Shown here: positions 60,084 through 64,000 of the stretch, in pieces
Position numbering within the stretch: position 1 is the stretch's first letter
Layout: each line of letters starts with the position of its first letter
DNA from: Mycobacterium sp.
Lineage (GTDB): Bacteria > Actinomycetota > Actinomycetes > Mycobacteriales > Mycobacteriaceae
Assembly (NCBI GenBank): GCA_021732005.1
Contig: JAKFVT010000029.1
Span: 1 to 64,000, forward strand
Direction: 5' to 3'
DNA: 64,000 nt
The notes under the pieces: model-generated
Databases searched by the model: none
What the model was told of the DNA's origin: nothing
Seen by the model: only the letters and a program-made list of their open reading frames with translations
Made by a program: the position numbers and the translations under genes

Positions 60084-60665
60084 GTGACCACTGCGGAACC
60101 CGCGCTTTTCCGCGAGGCGGTGGCGGCGATGAACACCGCTCAGGTACGGGCGGAGATCGAACTCGGTCCGATCCGTCCCCCTCAACGTCTCGCGCCGTAC
60201 AGCTATGCGCTGGGCGCCGAGGTCAAACACCCCGATACCGAGATCGTCCCGGAAACCTCCGACGGTGATGCGTTCGGCCGTTTGATCCTGCTGCACGATC
60301 CCGAGGGCTCGGAAGCCTGGGACGGCACCATGCGCCTGGTCGCCTACATCCAGGCCGACCTGGACTCCAGCGAGGCTGTCGACCCGCTTCTGCCCGAGGT
60401 GGCCTGGAGCTGGCTGGTCGACGCCCTCGAAAGCCGCTCCGAACACGTCACCGCACTCGGCGGCACCGTCACGGCCACCACCTCGGTGCGCTACGGCGAC
60501 ATCTCCGGCCCGCCCCGCGCCCACCAGCTCGAGATGCGTGCATCGTGGACGGCCACCACCATGGCGCTCGACACACACGTCCAGGCATTCTGCGAAGTCC
60601 TCGAACACGCCGCGGGTCTGCCGCCGGTCGGAGTGACGGACCTAGGTTCCCGCTCCCGCGCCTGA
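60084..60665 (+). CDS. DUF3000 family protein (Rv2680-like)
   Basis: 193 residues, GTG start. Conserved actinobacterial family of unknown function. Typical start LFREAVAAMNTAQVRAEIELGPIRPPQRLAPYSYALGAEV and later LDSSEAVDPLLPEVAWSWLVDALESR. It is 1 nt upstream of the RNase D gene, as Rv2680-Rv2681; echA15, which precedes it in M. tuberculosis, is absent here. Confidence 0.9.
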   Translation: MTTAEPALFREAVAAMNTAQVRAEIELGPIRPPQRLAPYSYALGAEVKHPDTEIVPETSDGDAFGRLILLHDPEGSEAWDGTMRLVAYIQADLDSSEAVDPLLPEVAWSWLVDALESRSEHVTALGGTVTATTSVRYGDISGPPRAHQLEMRASWTATTMALDTHVQAFCEVLEHAAGLPPVGVTDLGSRSRA

Positions 60666-60666
60666 C

Positions 60667-61947
60667 ATGACACCAGACGATGACGCCGCGACCGCGGCGC
60701 CCGATGCCGCAGCCGAGGACGCCCCCGAGGCGATTCCCCTGCTCAGCCCGTCCGAGGGTGTGCCGCCGCTGTCGGTCAGCGCCGACGAGATCGCCCGGGC
60801 CGCCGACCAGCTGGCGAAGGGCCGCGGGCCGTTCGCCGTCGACGCCGAACGCGCGTCGGGTTTCCGGTACTCCAACCGCGCCTACCTGATCCAGATTCGC
60901 CGCACCGGCGCAGGCACCGTCCTGATCGACCCGGTCAACCACGGCAGCAGCCCGATCGACGTGCTGCGGCCGGTGGCCGAGGTGCTGGCCGACGACGAAT
61001 GGATCCTGCACGCCGCCGATCAGGACCTGCCCTGCCTTGCCGAGGTGGGGATGCACCCGCCCGCGCTCTACGACACCGAATTGGCCGGACGGCTGGCCGG
61101 ATTCGAACGGGTCAACCTGGCGGCAATGGTGCAACGCCTGCTCGGCCTCGGGCTCGCCAAGGGGCACGGCGCGGCGGACTGGTCCAAACGTCCCCTGCCC
61201 GACGAGTGGCTGAACTACGCCGCACTGGATGTCGAAGTACTGATCGCCCTGCGCCACGCGATCGATGACGTGCTCACCGAGCAAGACAAATCCGGTTGGG
61301 CCGCAGAAGAATTCGAGCATCTTCGCCGTTCCGAGGCCACCCCGACCCGACGTGACCGCTGGCGGCGGACCTCAGGTCTGCACAAGGTCCGCAACCGCCA
61401 GGCCCTGGCCGCGGTGCGCGAACTGTGGACGGTGCGCGATCAGATCGCCCGCCGCCGCGACATCGCTCCGGGGCGCATCCTGCCGGACTCGGCGATCATC
61501 GCCGCGGCCGTCGCAGACCCCAAGACCGTCGAGGATCTGACCAAGCTGCCGATTTTCGGGGGGCACAAACAGCGTCGCAGCGCCCACGTCTGGCTGGCGG
61601 CACTGGAGTCCGCCCGCACCAACCCCGACCCGCCCGACAGCGCAGAACCGCAGAACGGGCCGCCGCCGGCGGTGCGCTGGGCCAAACGCAAGCCCGAGGC
61701 CGCAGCCCGGCTCGACGCCGCCCGGGCGCGCCTGTCCGAGTTGTCCGATCGGGTACGGGTTCCCACCGAGAACCTGGTGTCCCCGGAACTCGTCCGCAGG
61801 CTGTGCTGGGATTGGCAGGACACCGGCGATGTCAGCGCGGCCATCGATTCAGTCCTGCGCGACGGCGGGGCCAGACAATGGCAGCGTTCGCTCGTGGTCC
61901 CGGTGCTCGCAGAGGCGCTGAGTTCCGCTCCCGCCGAAGAGGCGTGA
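60667..61947 (+). CDS. RNase D-like 3'-5' exonuclease with HRDC domain
   Basis: 426 residues. DEDD exonuclease core: FAVDAERASGF (first acidic pair), LHAADQDLPCLAEVG (second), LNYAALDVEVLIALRHAI (third); then an HRDC nucleic-acid-binding domain (residues about 230-320, VRELWTVRDQIARRRDIAPGRILPD). Processes or degrades structured RNA 3' ends. Ortholog position of Rv2681. Convergent with dxs, one base between stops. Confidence 0.92.
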   Translation: MTPDDDAATAAPDAAAEDAPEAIPLLSPSEGVPPLSVSADEIARAADQLAKGRGPFAVDAERASGFRYSNRAYLIQIRRTGAGTVLIDPVNHGSSPIDVLRPVAEVLADDEWILHAADQDLPCLAEVGMHPPALYDTELAGRLAGFERVNLAAMVQRLLGLGLAKGHGAADWSKRPLPDEWLNYAALDVEVLIALRHAIDDVLTEQDKSGWAAEEFEHLRRSEATPTRRDRWRRTSGLHKVRNRQALAAVRELWTVRDQIARRRDIAPGRILPDSAIIAAAVADPKTVEDLTKLPIFGGHKQRRSAHVWLAALESARTNPDPPDSAEPQNGPPPAVRWAKRKPEAAARLDAARARLSELSDRVRVPTENLVSPELVRRLCWDWQDTGDVSAAIDSVLRDGGARQWQRSLVVPVLAEALSSAPAEEA

Positions 61948-61948
61948 G

Positions 61949-63865
61949 TCAGTTCGTCTTTTCGGCAGAATCGCTGACCGTGTCGTCGAGCGTTCCAAGT
62001 GCGGCCACCCAGCCGGTGACCTGACGGGCGATGTTCTGCTCGGTCAGGCCGATCTCCTCCAGCACCTCAGCGCGGCCGGCGTGGTCGATGAACCGTTGCG
62101 GCACACCGAGATCGCGACACGGCACGTCGATGCCCGCTGCACGCAGGTAAGCCGAGACGGTGGAGCCGATGCCACCGTGCACACCGCTGTCCTCCATCGT
62201 CACCACCAGCTTGTGCGATGCGGCAAGCGGCGCAATCCCGTCGGGCACCGGGAGCACCCAGCGTGGGTCGACCACCGTCACCCCGATGCCCTGATTGCGC
62301 AGTCGCTGTGCGACTTTCAGCGCCATCGGTGCGAACGAACCCACCGCCACGAGCAGGACGTCCTGACTCAGGCCGTCGGCCGGGCGAGCCAGGATGTCCA
62401 TACCGGTCACCCGCTCGAGTGCCGGAATATCCTCGCCCACTTCGCCTTTGGGGAATCGGATAGCGGTCGGGCCGTCGTTGATCTCGAGCGCCTCGCCGAG
62501 TTCCTCACGCAAACGAGCGCCGTCGCGCGGCGCTGCCACCCGCATGCCGGGAACGATGCCCAGGATCGACAGATCCCACATGCCGTTGTGGCTGGCGCCG
62601 TCGTTGCCGGTGACCCCGGCACGATCCAGCACGATCGTCACCGGCAGCTTGTGCAGGGCGACGTCCATCATCATCTGGTCGAACGCACGATTGAGGAACG
62701 TCGAATAGATCGCCACCACCGGATGCAGGCCGCCCATCGCCAACCCGGCCGCCGATGTCATCGCGTGCTGCTCGGCGATGCCGACATCGAACAACCGGTC
62801 CGGAAAGCGCTCGCCGAATGCCGACAGCCCGGTCGGACCGGGCATCGCCGCGGTGATCGCCACGATGTCGCGCCGTTTGGCGGCGTATGAGATCAGCGAA
62901 TCGGAGAACACCGACGTCCAGCCCGGCGCGGCCGACTTCGTGGCCAGGCCGGTGTCAGGATCGATGACGCCGCAGGAGTGCATCTGCTCGGCCTCGTCGT
63001 TCTCGGCCGGGGCGTACCCCATGCCCTTGCGGGTGACCACGTGCACGATCACCGGGGCCTTGAAGCCGCGGGCGTGCCGAAGCGCGCTCTCGACCGCATG
63101 CTCGTCGTGGCCGTCGATCGGGCCGACGTACTTCAGACCGAGGTCGGTGAACAGCACCTGCGGTGACAGCGCGTCCTTGATGCCGGCCTTCACGCTGTGC
63201 ATGGCCTGGTAGCAGGCCTCGCCGATAACTGGCATCCCGCGCACGGCGACCCGGCCACGCTCCAGCACCCGCTCGTAGCCCGGCTGCAGCCGCAGCCCGG
63301 CCAGATGGTCGGCCAGCCCGCCGATGGTCGGCGCGTAGGAACGCCCGTTGTCGTTGACGACGATGATCACCGGCCGTTTGGCGGCGGCGATGTTGTTCAG
63401 GGCTTCCCAGCACATGCCGCCGGTCAGCGCGCCATCGCCCACCACCGCCACCACGTGCCGGTTGCGATGTCCGGTCAGCTCGAAGGCTTTGGCCAGACCG
63501 TCGGCGTAGGACAGGGCGGCCGACGCATGGCTGGATTCCACCCAGTCGTGCTCGCTCTCGGCCCGCGCCGGATATCCCGACAGGCCGTCCTTCTTGCGCA
63601 GCGTGTCGAAGTCGGCGGCGCGGCCGGTGAGCATCTTGTGCACGTAGGCCTGATGACCGGTGTCGAAGAGGATCGGATCATGCGGAGAGTCGAAGACGCG
63701 GTGCAGCGCCAGGGTCAACTCGACAACACCGAGATTGGGCCCGAGGTGGCCGCCCGTGGCAGCGACCTTGTGGATCAAGAACTGGCGAATCTCAGCAGCC
63801 AGATCTGTCAGCTGGGCCTGGGACAGGTGTTGCAGATCTGCGGGGCCGCGTACCTGTTCAAGCAT
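61949..63865 (-). CDS. dxs: 1-deoxy-D-xylulose-5-phosphate synthase (DXS)
   Basis: 638 residues. First enzyme of the MEP isoprenoid pathway: condenses pyruvate and glyceraldehyde-3-phosphate with thiamine diphosphate. Motifs [15 protein letters not shown], thiamine-binding [18 protein letters not shown], and the transketolase segment [20 protein letters not shown] are intact. Position matches Rv2682c (dxs1). Start ATG 63865 ([14 protein letters not shown]) is typical. Confidence 0.97.
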   Translation of the reverse strand: MLEQVRGPADLQHLSQAQLTDLAAEIRQFLIHKVAATGGHLGPNLGVVELTLALHRVFDSPHDPILFDTGHQAYVHKMLTGRAADFDTLRKKDGLSGYPARAESEHDWVESSHASAALSYADGLAKAFELTGHRNRHVVAVVGDGALTGGMCWEALNNIAAAKRPVIIVVNDNGRSYAPTIGGLADHLAGLRLQPGYERVLERGRVAVRGMPVIGEACYQAMHSVKAGIKDALSPQVLFTDLGLKYVGPIDGHDEHAVESALRHARGFKAPVIVHVVTRKGMGYAPAENDEAEQMHSCGVIDPDTGLATKSAAPGWTSVFSDSLISYAAKRRDIVAITAAMPGPTGLSAFGERFPDRLFDVGIAEQHAMTSAAGLAMGGLHPVVAIYSTFLNRAFDQMMMDVALHKLPVTIVLDRAGVTGNDGASHNGMWDLSILGIVPGMRVAAPRDGARLREELGEALEINDGPTAIRFPKGEVGEDIPALERVTGMDILARPADGLSQDVLLVAVGSFAPMALKVAQRLRNQGIGVTVVDPRWVLPVPDGIAPLAASHKLVVTMEDSGVHGGIGSTVSAYLRAAGIDVPCRDLGVPQRFIDHAGRAEVLEEIGLTEQNIARQVTGWVAALGTLDDTVSDSAEKTN

Positions 63866-63893
63866 CTGGCCAGTCTACGCACCGTAGTAGTGA

Positions 63894-64000
63894 TCAGTCC
63901 TGTCCAGACTCGTAGATGTCGGGCACACCGTCGTGGTCGAGATCGCGGCTTTCCAGCTCCCACACCAGCCGGTAATGCCGGTTGCGCAGCCGCAGCACGA
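63894..64000 (-). CDS. C-terminal end of an unidentified CDS (partial)
   Basis: The frame enters from the right edge and stops with TGA at 63896-63894, 28 nt before the dxs start region. The visible 34 residues end VWELESRDLDHDGVPDIYESGQD; DLDHDGVPD resembles a calcium-loop (EF-hand-like) motif, but a single motif is not proof. It would be the upstream neighbour of dxs in the same direction. Confidence 0.6.
   Translation of the reverse strand, partial: VLRLRNRHYRLVWELESRDLDHDGVPDIYESGQD

Noticed and set aside
1..64000. CRISPR array, prophage, insertion sequence, tRNA or rRNA
   Set aside because: No regularly spaced repeats, transposase, integrase, phage structural genes or RNA-gene signatures were seen by reading; small RNAs cannot be excluded without a covariance search.

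Overview
The window is high-GC chromosomal DNA from a mycobacterium, most likely an environmental, fast-growing Mycolicibacterium-type species. I base this on family recognition alone: an AftC arabinofuranosyltransferase, a WS/DGAT lipid synthase, an F420/deazaflavin-type reductase, a DevR/DosR regulator and gene order at the right end that parallels M. tuberculosis Rv2670c-Rv2682c (zapE, ribD, lipoprotein, aftC, msrB, hemQ, hemY, hemE, DUF3000, RNase D, dxs). No tRNA, rRNA, CRISPR array, insertion sequence or prophage was seen.

Layout. 0-5.8 kb: an acyl-CoA ligase operon (fadD, secreted protein, EF-Tu-domain-2 mini-protein), a short PLP decarboxylase, and a divergent SRPBCC/Clp-N pair with two perfect palindromes between them. 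5.8-28.5 kb: a dormancy/hypoxia island that resembles the DosR regulon. It holds a DevS/DosT-type haem sensor kinase, a small helical protein, WS/DGAT with a deazaflavin reductase, a tandem KAS III-like pair, a complete group 3b NiFe hydrogenase operon with its maturation protease, an Rv2629-like protein, two Acg-type nitroreductases, universal stress proteins, DevR, PfkB, an Rv2030c-like phosphoribosyltransferase/erythromycin-esterase fusion and an Rv2004c-like kinase. By eye I find DosR-box-like motifs (14-nt core GGGACTWWAGTCCC) in the main intergenic regions here, several as pairs 21-22 bp apart.

28.5-39.8 kb: accessory envelope, redox and signalling genes: orphan response regulator, ApbE plus ferredoxin, FkbM methyltransferase, an OmpR/HK pair, a P1B-type ATPase fused to a hemerythrin domain, a split SRPBCC gene, a DUF4010/MgtC-like membrane protein, a tiny secreted peptide and a GNAT enzyme. 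39.8-44.3 kb: a giant sensor protein (kinase, receiver, PAS, GAF, SpoIIE phosphatase, RsbW-like kinase) followed by a STAS antagonist. 44.3-64 kb: conserved housekeeping block, interrupted by three tandem membrane GGDEF-EAL proteins between msrB and hemQ.

Working together: the left-centre island looks like a programme for oxygen-limited survival (gas/haem sensing, DevR output, H2/NADP redox balancing, triacylglycerol storage, nitroreductase/USP stress proteins). The right part supplies haem, isoprenoid and cell-wall arabinan functions plus cyclic-di-GMP turnover.
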